A stretch of 64,000 nt of DNA from Curtobacterium pusillum (GTDB lineage: Bacteria; Actinomycetota; Actinomycetes; Actinomycetales; Microbacteriaceae), in contig NZ_VDZH01000001.1 of the NCBI RefSeq assembly GCF_007673235.1, forward strand, positions 611,261 to 675,260, written 5' to 3'. The position numbers were made by a program, and so were the translations under genes. Shown in pieces: positions 50,715-58,972 of the stretch. Position 1 is the first letter of the stretch. Every line of letters starts with the position of its first letter. The notes beneath the pieces are model-generated. The model ran no database searches and was not told where the DNA came from. It was given only the letters and a program-made list of their open reading frames with translations.

Positions 50715-51686
50715 TCACCGGGCGTAGGCGTCGACGAACAGCGCGCCGCGGATCTCCCGCAGCGTGTCCGCCAGGCGGGCGACGGTCCGGCCGGAGATGC
50801 CGGAGACCTCGAGGTCGTACGGGCCGAGTGCCTGCAACCGACCGGTGCGGATGCGCACGACCTCCCACCCGACGCCCCGCACCGCACGGTCCTTCCGGCG
50901 ATCCGTCTCCTGCCGGGGGCCGACGTGCTCGAGGCCGTGGCGCCCGGTCGAGTCGTACTCGATCGCCACCCGGAGCTCCGGCAGGATGATGTCCGGCCAG
51001 ACCTCGACGTGGTCGAAGAACGGCCGGTCGAGCCGGATCGCCGAGTGGTCGAACGTGAAGGCGAACCGTTCCGCGAGCGCGGCACGGAGTTCGGCCTCGA
51101 CCGCGGAGGCCGTCGCCGGGGCGCACACGCTCGTGAACGACTCCCCGGAGGGCAGCCGCGGGGTCTTCGGGCAGATCGACCGCGGGACCGCTGCGGGTCG
51201 GGGTCGACGGGGCGCACCGGGCTCGGGGCGGTGCGGACGGGACCGTGCGGAGGCGACCGCACCCGCCGGGGTCCCCCGTGCCGGTGCGGCGGGCAGGGTC
51301 TGTCGACCGGTCACCCGCACGACCCGCTGCGGCACGGGCACCGCGGTCGGCCAGTCCGACGGCAGGACCGGCCACCGCTGCGGCTGGGCCTGGACGGCGC
51401 ACTCGGGGCACCAGACCGACCGCCGCCGTTCACGACCCGGGCGGGAGCGCTGCTCGGCCGGCGTCGCGACGAACACGTGCCCGACGTCGCACTCCCACGT
51501 CAGCAGGACCTCGGCCGCGGGCGGCACCTGGCTCAGGACGAGGCCGTGGTTCCATTCCGGGTGGTACTGCCGGACGAGCACCGGGTACGAGGCCCACTCG
51601 GCGCGGAACTCCCCCACGGCGTACGGCACCGGGACGCCGCGCGACCACTGTCGGCGGCGCCACCACGCGTCGACGGGTTCGGCCAC
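50715..51686 (-). CDS. DUF559-type endonuclease-like protein with N-terminal zinc-ribbon region
   Basis: 323 aa. The N-terminal 100 residues resemble treble-clef zinc-ribbon repeats found with predicted nucleases: EWNHGLVLSQVPPAAEVLLTWEC then CDVGHVF and CPEC. A Pro/Arg-rich linker (about 105-165) follows. The C-terminal domain fits DUF559/VSR-like PD-(D/E)xK nucleases: FFDHVEVWPDIILPELRVAIEYDS with candidate Asp and Glu-Tyr-Asp active-site residues, then DRRKDRAVRGVGWEVVRI. The GTG at 51686 has TAGCGT (51693-51698, reverse strand) 6 nt upstream. The substrate and biological role are unknown. Confidence 0.8.
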   Translation of the reverse strand: MAEPVDAWWRRRQWSRGVPVPYAVGEFRAEWASYPVLVRQYHPEWNHGLVLSQVPPAAEVLLTWECDVGHVFVATPAEQRSRPGRERRRSVWCPECAVQAQPQRWPVLPSDWPTAVPVPQRVVRVTGRQTLPAAPARGTPAGAVASARSRPHRPEPGAPRRPRPAAVPRSICPKTPRLPSGESFTSVCAPATASAVEAELRAALAERFAFTFDHSAIRLDRPFFDHVEVWPDIILPELRVAIEYDSTGRHGLEHVGPRQETDRRKDRAVRGVGWEVVRIRTGRLQALGPYDLEVSGISGRTVARLADTLREIRGALFVDAYAR

Positions 51687-51720
51687 GTCGTCACGCTAGG
51701 CACGACCACCGACAAGCGCG

Positions 51721-52389
51721 TCAGGACCCGGGTGGTTCCGCGAAGGTGAACCGTTCGGGACCGGCATCCGACCCGTCGTCGAGCACGCGGATGCCCGCTT
51801 CGCGGCAGGCGGTCACACCGTCGCGGTGCACACGCTCGGGTCGTGGCCGCTTCGGGACGCCGGCCGTGCCGAACACCGCCCACGCGTTCGCCGGCGCCGC
51901 ACTGGTGAACCGGGTGCTGTACCGGACCCCGGCGAACCCGGCGGCGTCGAGCGCCCTCGCCCAGGCCTGTGGCACGCGGTAGTCGCCCATCGTCTGCAGC
52001 TCGGCACCGACGCCGAACCGGACGGCACCGGGGTGGGTCACGTCGGCGAACGCCCGGCCGCGCGACGCTCGGGCGGCCACCACGACCATCTCCCGCGCAC
52101 GGGCGGTGAAGACGGTGTTCGTGTCCAGGACGTGGTGCGCCAGACGCTCCCGCACGGCGACCTCGACGGAGTCCGCCCAGTAGCAGGTGCCCCGCGGCGG
52201 GGCGAGGTCGAACCGGCCGCCGTCGACCCCGTCGGCGTCGGGCTCGGTGCTCGCGAACCACCACGCACCGCGGTCGTGCCGTTTCGCCCGGTAGAAGGTC
52301 GTGCCCCGGGACTCCTCGCTCGGGAACGCGGCGAGGTCGAGGTCGTCGCGCGGCGGGCGCTGGGCGACCTCGTTCCGGCGGGGCGTCAC
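51721..52389 (-). CDS. RES domain toxin
   Basis: 222-aa RES-family protein, the toxin of RES-Xre modules; characterised members (MbcT, ParT) degrade NAD or modify proteins with it. Features: GTTFYRAKRHDRGAWWFAST with the first conserved Arg, GTCYWADSVEVAVRERLAHHV with a conserved Tyr and Glu, and GVRYSTRFTSAAPANAWAVFG with the late Ser and Asn-like positions. The N-terminal 25 residues are variable. It overlaps the upstream antitoxin by 4 bp, as expected for a coupled toxin-antitoxin pair. Activity is inferred from family membership only. Confidence 0.87.
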   Translation of the reverse strand: MTPRRNEVAQRPPRDDLDLAAFPSEESRGTTFYRAKRHDRGAWWFASTEPDADGVDGGRFDLAPPRGTCYWADSVEVAVRERLAHHVLDTNTVFTARAREMVVVAARASRGRAFADVTHPGAVRFGVGAELQTMGDYRVPQAWARALDAAGFAGVRYSTRFTSAAPANAWAVFGTAGVPKRPRPERVHRDGVTACREAGIRVLDDGSDAGPERFTFAEPPGS

Positions 52390-52934
52390 GCGTCCGCAGC
52401 CCAGGCGTGCGCAGCTCGGCGGGCCGCGGCGAGCACCTGCTCGTCACGACCGTCGCGGAGCGCCTCGGCAGCAGTGGTGCCGCCGAACGCGTCGGCCGGG
52501 GTGTTCAGCCAGAGTGCGCTGCCCCACGGGTCGATCCGGTCCGGGTCGATGAGCGCGAGCACCTGCCGCAGGTTCGGCAGCGGCGTCCCGGTCACGCCGA
52601 ACTGGAACGAGGGGAACACCAGACTGCCGTCGCCGATCTTCAGGCCGATGAGGTCCCGCTTCGCCGTCGCCTTGCTGAGCGCCTGCCGCGTCACCCCGCG
52701 CCAGGCGGCCAGGGTCGGGGTGTCGTAGAACGGGCCGAGCAGTGCATCGGCCTCGTGCTTGCCGGACGGCAGCGCCGCCACCATCCGGTCGGCGAGCACC
52801 TCGATGTCGGCGCCGGAGTCGAGCGCCCCGTCGACCCGGTCGAGCACCAGTCGGCTCCGGAGCGCCGTCAGGAGCGCTTCGACCCGGTCGGTCGGCCGCC
52901 CGGCTGCAGCGTGTGCTCGTGCTGTCGTCGCCAT
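52386..52934 (-). CDS. Xre/MbcA/ParS-type antitoxin
   Basis: 182-aa partner of the RES toxin. A central helix-turn-helix region (LLGPFYDTPTLAAWRGVTRQALSKATAKRDLIG) is followed by GSLVFPSFQFGVTG and the toxin-binding domain DPWGSALWLNTPADAFGG with EALRDGRDEQVLAAARRAAHAW at the C-terminus, the MbcA/ParS signature. The ATG at 52934 has AGGAGG 6 nt upstream; an in-frame extension to 53015 would cover the operator repeats and was not used. Autoregulation through the repeats at 52965-53014 is likely. Confidence 0.85.
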   Translation of the reverse strand: MATTARAHAAAGRPTDRVEALLTALRSRLVLDRVDGALDSGADIEVLADRMVAALPSGKHEADALLGPFYDTPTLAAWRGVTRQALSKATAKRDLIGLKIGDGSLVFPSFQFGVTGTPLPNLRQVLALIDPDRIDPWGSALWLNTPADAFGGTTAAEALRDGRDEQVLAAARRAAHAWAADA

Positions 52935-52964
52935 CCTGAGCCTCCTGCTGATCGGGTGCACAGC

Positions 52965-53014
52965 GTCAACCGTGTCAACCAATCCTGTCGCACGAACGAC
53001 AACCATGTCAACCA
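52965..53014 (-). promoter_or_regulatory. Direct-repeat operator of the RES/Xre toxin-antitoxin operon
   Basis: Two 17-bp direct repeats, GTCAACCGTGTCAACCA (52965-52981) and GACAACCATGTCAACCA (52998-53014), match at 15 of 17 positions and are 33 bp apart, about three helical turns. Each also contains an internal GTCAACC/GACAACC duplication. They lie 31-80 bp upstream of the antitoxin start and contain TTGACA on the reverse strand, so a repressor bound there would cover the promoter. Confidence 0.65.
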
Positions 53015-53027
53015 TCTCGGCGACAGC

Positions 53028-53279
53028 TCAGCCCGCGAGCGCGTTCCGCACGTAGGCGACCACCGCGTTCGCGTGCCCGTGGCCCAGACCGTGCTCGTCC
53101 TTGAGCCAGGCGACGACCTCCATGTGCTTGTGGTCGTCCAGGCGGTCCGCGACGATGTCGAGCCAGTCCTGGACCGGGCGGCCGTACGTCTTCTCGATGC
53201 TCGGGAAGTACGACGCCGGCCCCTTCGGCACGGCGCCGTCGGCCGGGGGCTCGGGTGCGGTCACACGGTGTGCGGTCAT
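53028..53279 (-). CDS. DUF4287 family protein
   Basis: 83-aa protein. The DUF4287 signature is GPASYFPSIEKTYGRPVQDWLD (about 22-43) followed by HKHMEVVAWLKDEHGLGHGHANAVVAYVR. The function is unknown; relatives are small cytoplasmic proteins sometimes fused to DUF5655. I chose the ATG at 53279 because TATCGT (53287-53292, reverse strand) lies 7 nt upstream; a GTG at 53288 is in frame but overlaps that box. The stop is 14 bp from the toxin-antitoxin operator; the ABC permease gene is divergent. Confidence 0.85.
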   Translation of the reverse strand: MTAHRVTAPEPPADGAVPKGPASYFPSIEKTYGRPVQDWLDIVADRLDDHKHMEVVAWLKDEHGLGHGHANAVVAYVRNALAG

Positions 53280-53376
53280 GCCGGTCACGATAGCCGTCGC
53301 GGCACGTCACAGAGCGTCATCCAGAACCGGTGTGTGACGCCGCGTTCCGTCCCGTGCCGATGTGTTGCACCCCGCG

Positions 53377-53405
53377 TTGTCGCATCCCTCCGCACCTCCT
53401 ACGGT
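53377..53405 (+). promoter_or_regulatory. Promoter of the amino-acid ABC importer operon
   Basis: TTGTCG (53377-53382) and TACGGT (53400-53405) with a 17-bp spacer; the -10 ends 6 nt before the ATG at 53412, so the transcript probably starts at the start codon. Confidence 0.65.
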
Positions 53406-53411
53406 CGCGAC

Positions 53412-54535
53412 ATGACCCAGACCACCGACACGGAGCGGGACGCCGTGACCCGCCCCGACGGCGCGAGGAGCGTGACGGACGCGCACCGCGCCTCCAGTCC
53501 GAACGGAAGTCAGGCCGGAGGCCTGGCCGACGCGACCATCGACGCCGCCGGACGCGCCGCGCTCGACCGGCCGGTCGTCCCGCTGCGGCACCCGATGCGC
53601 TGGATCGCGGCCGCGATCGTCCTCGTGGTGCTCCTGAACTTCGTCGAGACGCTCTTCACGAACGAGCAGTGGGGCTGGCCGGCGGTCGGCAAGTGGGTGT
53701 TCAGCCCGGCGATCCTGACCGGCCTGCAGCTCACCCTCGTCGCGACGGCGCTGAGCGCCGTGATCAGCTTCGCCGGCGGCATCGTCGTGGCGATCGCCCG
53801 GCTCTCGCGCAACCCGGTGCTGTCCGGGCTCGCCTGGGGCTACGTGTGGCTGTTCCGCTCGGTGCCGCTCATCCTGGTGCTCGTCTTCCTGTACAACCTC
53901 GGGTCGCTGTACCCGACGATCGGCATCGGCGTCCCGTTCGGACCCCAGCTCGAGGTCCCGACCGCGAACGTCCTGGGTGACCTGGCGATCGGTGTCATCG
54001 GGCTGAGCCTCAGCGAGATCGCCTACGCCTCGGAGATCGTCCGCGCCGGCGTGCTCGCCGTCGACCACGGGCAGCACGAAGCCGCGCAGGCCCTGGGGCT
54101 CCCCCGTCGCCGCCAGTTCGTGCGGGTGATCCTGCCGCAGGCGCTCCGCTCGATCGTGCCGGCGTTCGTGAACCAGATCGTCGGACTGCTCAAGGCGTCG
54201 TCGCTGCTGTTCTACGTGTCGCTGCTCGACCTGTTCGGTGTCGTCCAGAACCTGTCGAGCACCTACCCGACGGACATCATCCCGCTACTCGTCGTCGCGA
54301 CGCTCTGGTACCTGGCGCTCACGAGCGCGGTGTCGGTCGTGCAGTACTACGTCGAGCGCTGGACGGCCCGCGGCTCGGTCCGCGCGCTGCCGCCGACACC
54401 GTTCCAGCGACTGCGGGCTGCGGTCCGGCACGGCGCGGGTCGCCGGCCTGGAGGCGCGGATCGCCGTGCCGAGGCCGCCGCCGCCGAGCGGGCGGTCGCC
54501 GCCGGCACCTCCACCACGAACGACAGGGCCATCTG

Positions 54536-54536
<1 letters not shown>
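53412..54536 (+). CDS. Polar amino acid ABC transporter permease
   Basis: 374-aa membrane subunit of a HisM/GlnP-type importer. Residues 1-60 are a hydrophilic extension; then membrane segments start at WIAAAIVLVVLLNFVETLF. Family landmarks are TGLQLTLVATALSAVISFAGG, FRSVPLILVLVFLYN and the ATPase-contact EAAQALGLPRRRQFVRVILPQALRSIVPAF (EAA motif). The C-terminal 40 residues are an Arg/Ala-rich tail. Both tails contain half copies of the CTGGAGGCGCGG repeat (53485-53500, 54445-54460), which may explain the unusual length. The ATPase gene overlaps by 1 bp (TGATG). Confidence 0.9.
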
Positions 54537-55309
<773 letters not shown>

Positions 55310-55350
55310 ACTCCCCACCCGTTCCGACGTACAACGCACCCTGGAGAACC

Positions 55351-56364
55351 ATGTCCCCGATCACCCCCTCACGCTGGCGGAACCGCGCCGGCGCCCTCGT
55401 CCTCGCCGCCGGAGTCGTCGTCGCCCTGGCCGGTTGCGCCGCGAACGCGAGCGCCGGCACCGGCTCGGGCGACGGCACCGTCACGATCGGAGCAGCGTCG
55501 AACGGCGCCGCCACCGAGACGAAGGTGTCCGTGCAGGAGGACTCGAAGCTCCACGACGAGCTCCCGGCCGACGTCAAGAAGTCCGGCAAGCTCGTCATCG
55601 GCATCGGTGCCCTGCCGTCCGGGTACCCGCCCCTCGCGTTCACCGGGGACGACCAGAAGACCCTCACCGGTTCGGAGCCCGACATCGGTCGCCTCGTCGC
55701 CGCGAAGCTCGGCCTCGAACCGCAGGTCAAGAACGCCACCTGGGACAACCTGTTCGTCGGCATCGACGGCGGCTCGATCGACGTCGGCCTGTCCAACGTC
55801 ACCGTGACCGAGCAGCGCAAGGAGAAGTACGACTTCGCCTCGTACCGCCAGGACAACCTCGCACTGCAGGTGAAGAAGGGCAGCAGCCTGACGTTCGACG
55901 GCGACCCGTCCGTGCTCGCCGGCAAGACGATCGCCACCGACTCCGGGACGAACCAGGAGAAGATCCTGCTCGGGTGGAAGGCCGACCTCGAGAAGCAGGG
56001 CAAGACCATCACCGTGAAGTACTACCCCGACGCGAACTCGAAGCTCCTGGCCGTGCAGTCCGGCAAGGTCGACGGGTACCTCGGCCCGAACCCGACGATC
56101 GCGTACCAGAACAAGCAGAACGCGGGGACGGCCAAGGCGACGACGACCGCCGGCACGTACTCGGGCGCGGGCGCCGACCTGCAGGGGCTCATCGCGGCGA
56201 CGACCAAGAAGGGCAACGGGCTGGCCGCGCCGGTGCAGCAGGCCATCAACGAACTCATCGACGACGGCACATACGCCAAGTGGCTCAAGGCGTACAACCT
56301 GTCGAACGAGGCAGTGCAGCAGTCCGAGCTCAACCCGGAGGGCCTGCCGCTCGACGCGAGCTGA
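55351..56364 (+). CDS. Amino-acid-type ABC transporter solute-binding lipoprotein
   Basis: 337-aa family 3 solute-binding protein. The signal peptide ends in the lipobox LAGC (Cys about 29), so it is lipid-anchored outside the membrane. The binding core begins with GKLVIGIGALPSGYPPLAFTGDD and continues with EPDIGRLVAAKLGLEPQ, IDGGSIDVGLSNVTVTEQRKEKYDFA and ATDSGTNQEKIL. The ligand cannot be read from sequence; neighbouring luciferase-like monooxygenases suggest a sulfur-containing amino acid. RBS GGAGAACC precedes the ATG. A terminator hairpin follows the stop. Confidence 0.92.
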   Translation: MSPITPSRWRNRAGALVLAAGVVVALAGCAANASAGTGSGDGTVTIGAASNGAATETKVSVQEDSKLHDELPADVKKSGKLVIGIGALPSGYPPLAFTGDDQKTLTGSEPDIGRLVAAKLGLEPQVKNATWDNLFVGIDGGSIDVGLSNVTVTEQRKEKYDFASYRQDNLALQVKKGSSLTFDGDPSVLAGKTIATDSGTNQEKILLGWKADLEKQGKTITVKYYPDANSKLLAVQSGKVDGYLGPNPTIAYQNKQNAGTAKATTTAGTYSGAGADLQGLIAATTKKGNGLAAPVQQAINELIDDGTYAKWLKAYNLSNEAVQQSELNPEGLPLDAS

Positions 56365-56380
56365 CGCCGCACGCGCTGTC

Positions 56381-56417
56381 CGACACCCCCGTAGCCGTCC
56401 TGGCCGCGGGGGTGTCG
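56381..56417 (+). terminator. Terminator of the amino-acid ABC operon
   Basis: Perfect 11-bp arms CGACACCCCCG (56381-56391) and CGGGGGTGTCG (56407-56417), 16 bp after the stop. Confidence 0.75.
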
Positions 56418-56447
56418 TCGCGCGTGGGGTCGGCGGACCGACTCGGT

Positions 56448-56550
56448 GCGACAACGCCGACGTCGTACGACATCGGATCCGTCACCCGTTGCACGCGCGG
56501 GCATTCGCGACCGCGGGACAGCGACAACGCCGACGTCGTACGACATCGGA
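56448..56550. repeat. Two identical 30-bp repeats in the convergent spacer
   Basis: The 30-bp sequence beginning GCGACAACGCCGACGTCG occurs identically at 56448-56477 and 56521-56550, start-to-start distance 73 bp. Each copy contains the palindrome GTCGTACGAC. Flanks of both carry TGTCGC or CCGTC-type fragments. They lie between the convergent ABC importer operon and the monooxygenase operon, in a 299-bp gap with no gene. Confidence 0.8.
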
Positions 56551-56602
56551 CCTGTCGCATCGAGTCGGCAGCCCGACAGGCACGCGCCGGACGCGCGCAC
56601 CC

Positions 56603-56650
56603 AGCGGACGGGAGGCGCGGTGCCGGCTGGCACCGCGCCTCCCGTCCGCT
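56603..56650. terminator. CTGGAGGCGCGG-family hairpin (copy 7), terminator of the monooxygenase operon
   Basis: Perfect 22-bp arms 56603-56624 and 56629-56650 with a 4-base loop, 13 bp beyond the last stop of the reverse-strand operon. The arms use the GACGGGAGGCGCGG variant also seen in copy 1. Confidence 0.8.
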
Positions 56651-56663
56651 ACAGCGTCGCGTC

Positions 56664-57761
56664 TCAGGCCGCGACGGCCTCCGCAGGCACGGTCGAGCCG
56701 TGCGCGTCGGCAGCCGTCCAGAGGGTCGTCGGGTACGCCGCGCGCACCACCGGCACGACGTCGGCGGCGAACCGCTCCAGCGTCGCGAACTGGTCCGCCA
56801 GCGGCAGCGTCGTCGGCAACGACACCGACTGCAGGTCCGTCCCGAGTCGCTCGTGGAAGCGCCCGATCTTGTCGACGACCTGCTGCGGGCTGCCGACGAG
56901 CGCCGGCCCCTCGGCCACGGCGTGGTCGATGTCGCGGAACGGCGTGTTGTTGCCGGGCACGTCCCGGCGCGCGACGAGGCCCTCGTAGACCGGGCCGTAG
57001 AGCGCCTTGGCCTCCTGCGAGGTCGACGCGACGAAGATCCCGCCGGCACCGGCCCCCGCTCCGACGTACGGCGTCCGGTCGGTGTGCCCGGCCTCGGCGA
57101 ACGCCTGCCGGTACCGGTCGACGAGCACGCCGTAGGCCTCGAGGGGCTGGATCGCGTTGGCGCTGAACAGCGGGTCGCCCCACCGTGCGGCGAGTTCGAC
57201 CGACACCGTGGACGATGCCGAGCCGTGCCAGACGCGCGGGCCTCCCGGGCGGAAGGGGCGCGGCAGCGTGGTGATGCCCTGCTGCGGGTGGGTGGAGGGT
57301 CCGCCCGCCCAGTCAGCGGGCGCCGGGCCCCAGAACGCCCGGAGCGCCGCGTACTTCTCGGCCAGCAGGTCCCACTGGTCGGCGAGGTCGAGCCCGAAGA
57401 TCGGGTACTGCAGCACCTCGTTGCCCTTGCCGACCGTCAGCTCCAACCGGCCGCCCGAGAGCTGGTCGACGGTCGCGTAGTCCTCGGCGACCCGGACGGG
57501 GTCGAGGATCGACAGCACGGTGACGCCGGTCTGCAGGCGGATGCGCGAGGTCGAGGCCGCGATCGCCCCGAGCAGCACGGTCGGTGCGGCGGACAGGAAC
57601 GGTCCGGCGTGCCGCTCCCCCACGGCGAAGGAGTCGAACCCGAGCCCCTCGACGAACCGGGCGGTCTCGACGACGGACGCCAGGCGCTCGGACGGCGGGA
57701 CGATGTGCCCGGTGACCGGGTCCTCCTGGTACGGGACGATGTCGAGCAGCTGGAACCGCAT
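56664..57761 (-). CDS. LLM class flavin-dependent oxidoreductase (CE1758-like)
   Basis: 365-aa luciferase-like monooxygenase with a TIM-barrel fold using FMNH2 and oxygen. Landmarks: LLDIVPYQEDPVTG at the N-terminus, GFDSFAVGERHAGPFLSAAPTVLLGAIAASTSRIRL, GVTVLSILDPVRVAEDYATVDQLSGGRLELTVGKGNE, and VGSPQQVVDKIGRFHERLG near the C-terminus. The substrate is not known; family members oxidise sulfonates, sulfides or alkanes. It overlaps the second LLM gene by one base (TGATG) and is the last gene of an operon with a peptide-type ABC importer, so it probably acts on an imported compound. Confidence 0.88.
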   Translation of the reverse strand: MRFQLLDIVPYQEDPVTGHIVPPSERLASVVETARFVEGLGFDSFAVGERHAGPFLSAAPTVLLGAIAASTSRIRLQTGVTVLSILDPVRVAEDYATVDQLSGGRLELTVGKGNEVLQYPIFGLDLADQWDLLAEKYAALRAFWGPAPADWAGGPSTHPQQGITTLPRPFRPGGPRVWHGSASSTVSVELAARWGDPLFSANAIQPLEAYGVLVDRYRQAFAEAGHTDRTPYVGAGAGAGGIFVASTSQEAKALYGPVYEGLVARRDVPGNNTPFRDIDHAVAEGPALVGSPQQVVDKIGRFHERLGTDLQSVSLPTTLPLADQFATLERFAADVVPVVRAAYPTTLWTAADAHGSTVPAEAVAA

Positions 57762-58972
57762 CAGCGCACCGCCCCGGCCGGCACGGACTCGGTCGCGGAC
57801 GCTGACCGAGAACGGTCCGGCGCACCGGCGTCGGCACGCCGTGCCCACTCCGCCGCGAGCATCTCGTAGGAGCGCACCCGTGCCTCGTGGTCGTGCGTGA
57901 TCGTGGTGACGAGGAGTTCGTCCGCCCCGGTCGCGCGGCGCAGCGTCTCGAGCTGGTCCGCGACCGTACCGGCATCGCCGACGAACCGCGTGGCGATGCG
58001 GTCCGCGACCGATGCCGCCGCGGCGTCGTCCAACGGGTGCTCCCGCGCCCAGTCGGGTGTCGGGTACTCGATCGCCCCGACGCCGGAGCGGATCGAGTGC
58101 ACCCACTGGCCGTAGCCGAGCGCGAGTTCGGACGCCTCGGCGGTGTCCCGGCCGACGACGACGTCCGCCGACACGATGACGTGCGGCGCGTCGAGCACAC
58201 CCGGCTGGAACGCATCGCGGTAGGCCTGCACCGACGCCAGGACGGTGCCCGGCGACGTGTGGTAGTTCGCGCCGTAGGGCAGGCCGAGACTCCCGGCGGC
58301 CCGTGCACTCGCTCCCCCGGTGGAGCCGTGGATCCAGAGTTCGACCGGGGCGTCGGCGGCGGGCGGCGCCTCGACGACCGCGCCGTCGTGCGACCACGTG
58401 CCGGCGAACAGCGCCCGGATCAGGTCGAGTTCGCCCTCGAACCGGTCGACGTCGCCCGGCACCCGACCGAGCAGCTCGCCCTGCAGCGCGAACCGGCTGC
58501 GCGGGGCGATCCGGAAGTCGAACGGTGCCGGGATGAGCAGCCCGTCGACCACCTCGTCCTCGCGCGGCGAGAGCGACGGCGGCTCGGGGACACCAGGCGC
58601 CGCGGCACCAGGCGCTGGGGCGCCGGGCGCGGGTGCACCGGAGCGCCCCAGTCCGAGGTCGATCCGCGGCCCGTACAGCGCGGCGAGCGTGCCGAAGGTC
58701 TCGGCGATCTGCAGCCCGCGGACGTTGCCGACCAGGGTCGCCGCGCTGCCGACCCGGATCGTCGAGGTCGCGGCCGCCACGGCGCCGATCACGATGTTCG
58801 GCGCACTGCCCGCGACGCCGGGGTTGAGGTGGTGCTCGGCGAGCCAGTACCGGGCGTACCCGGCACGCTCGGCGTGCTGCGCGAGGTCGACCGTCCGGTG
58901 CAGCGCCTGCGCGGCGGTGGACCCGACACTGACCGGGACCAGGTCGAGGATCGACAGGGGAACGGCGGTCAT
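57761..58972 (-). CDS. LLM class flavin-dependent oxidoreductase (MsnO8-like)
   Basis: 403-aa luciferase-like monooxygenase. It starts LSILDLVPVSVGSTAAQALHR and has GYARYWLAEHHLNPGVAGSAPNIVIGAVAAATSTIRVGSA, RIDLGLGRSG and GSTGGASARAAGSLGLPYGANYHT, the MsnO8-type pattern. An unusual Pro/Gly/Ala repeat (GAPAPGAPAPGAAAPGVPEP, about residues 112-131) interrupts the barrel. The C-terminal 25 residues are a Ser/Ala tail. It overlaps the binding-protein gene by 4 bp and the other LLM gene by 1 bp. Reduced flavin must come from an unlinked reductase. Confidence 0.87.
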   Translation of the reverse strand: MTAVPLSILDLVPVSVGSTAAQALHRTVDLAQHAERAGYARYWLAEHHLNPGVAGSAPNIVIGAVAAATSTIRVGSAATLVGNVRGLQIAETFGTLAALYGPRIDLGLGRSGAPAPGAPAPGAAAPGVPEPPSLSPREDEVVDGLLIPAPFDFRIAPRSRFALQGELLGRVPGDVDRFEGELDLIRALFAGTWSHDGAVVEAPPAADAPVELWIHGSTGGASARAAGSLGLPYGANYHTSPGTVLASVQAYRDAFQPGVLDAPHVIVSADVVVGRDTAEASELALGYGQWVHSIRSGVGAIEYPTPDWAREHPLDDAAAASVADRIATRFVGDAGTVADQLETLRRATGADELLVTTITHDHEARVRSYEMLAAEWARRADAGAPDRSRSASATESVPAGAVR

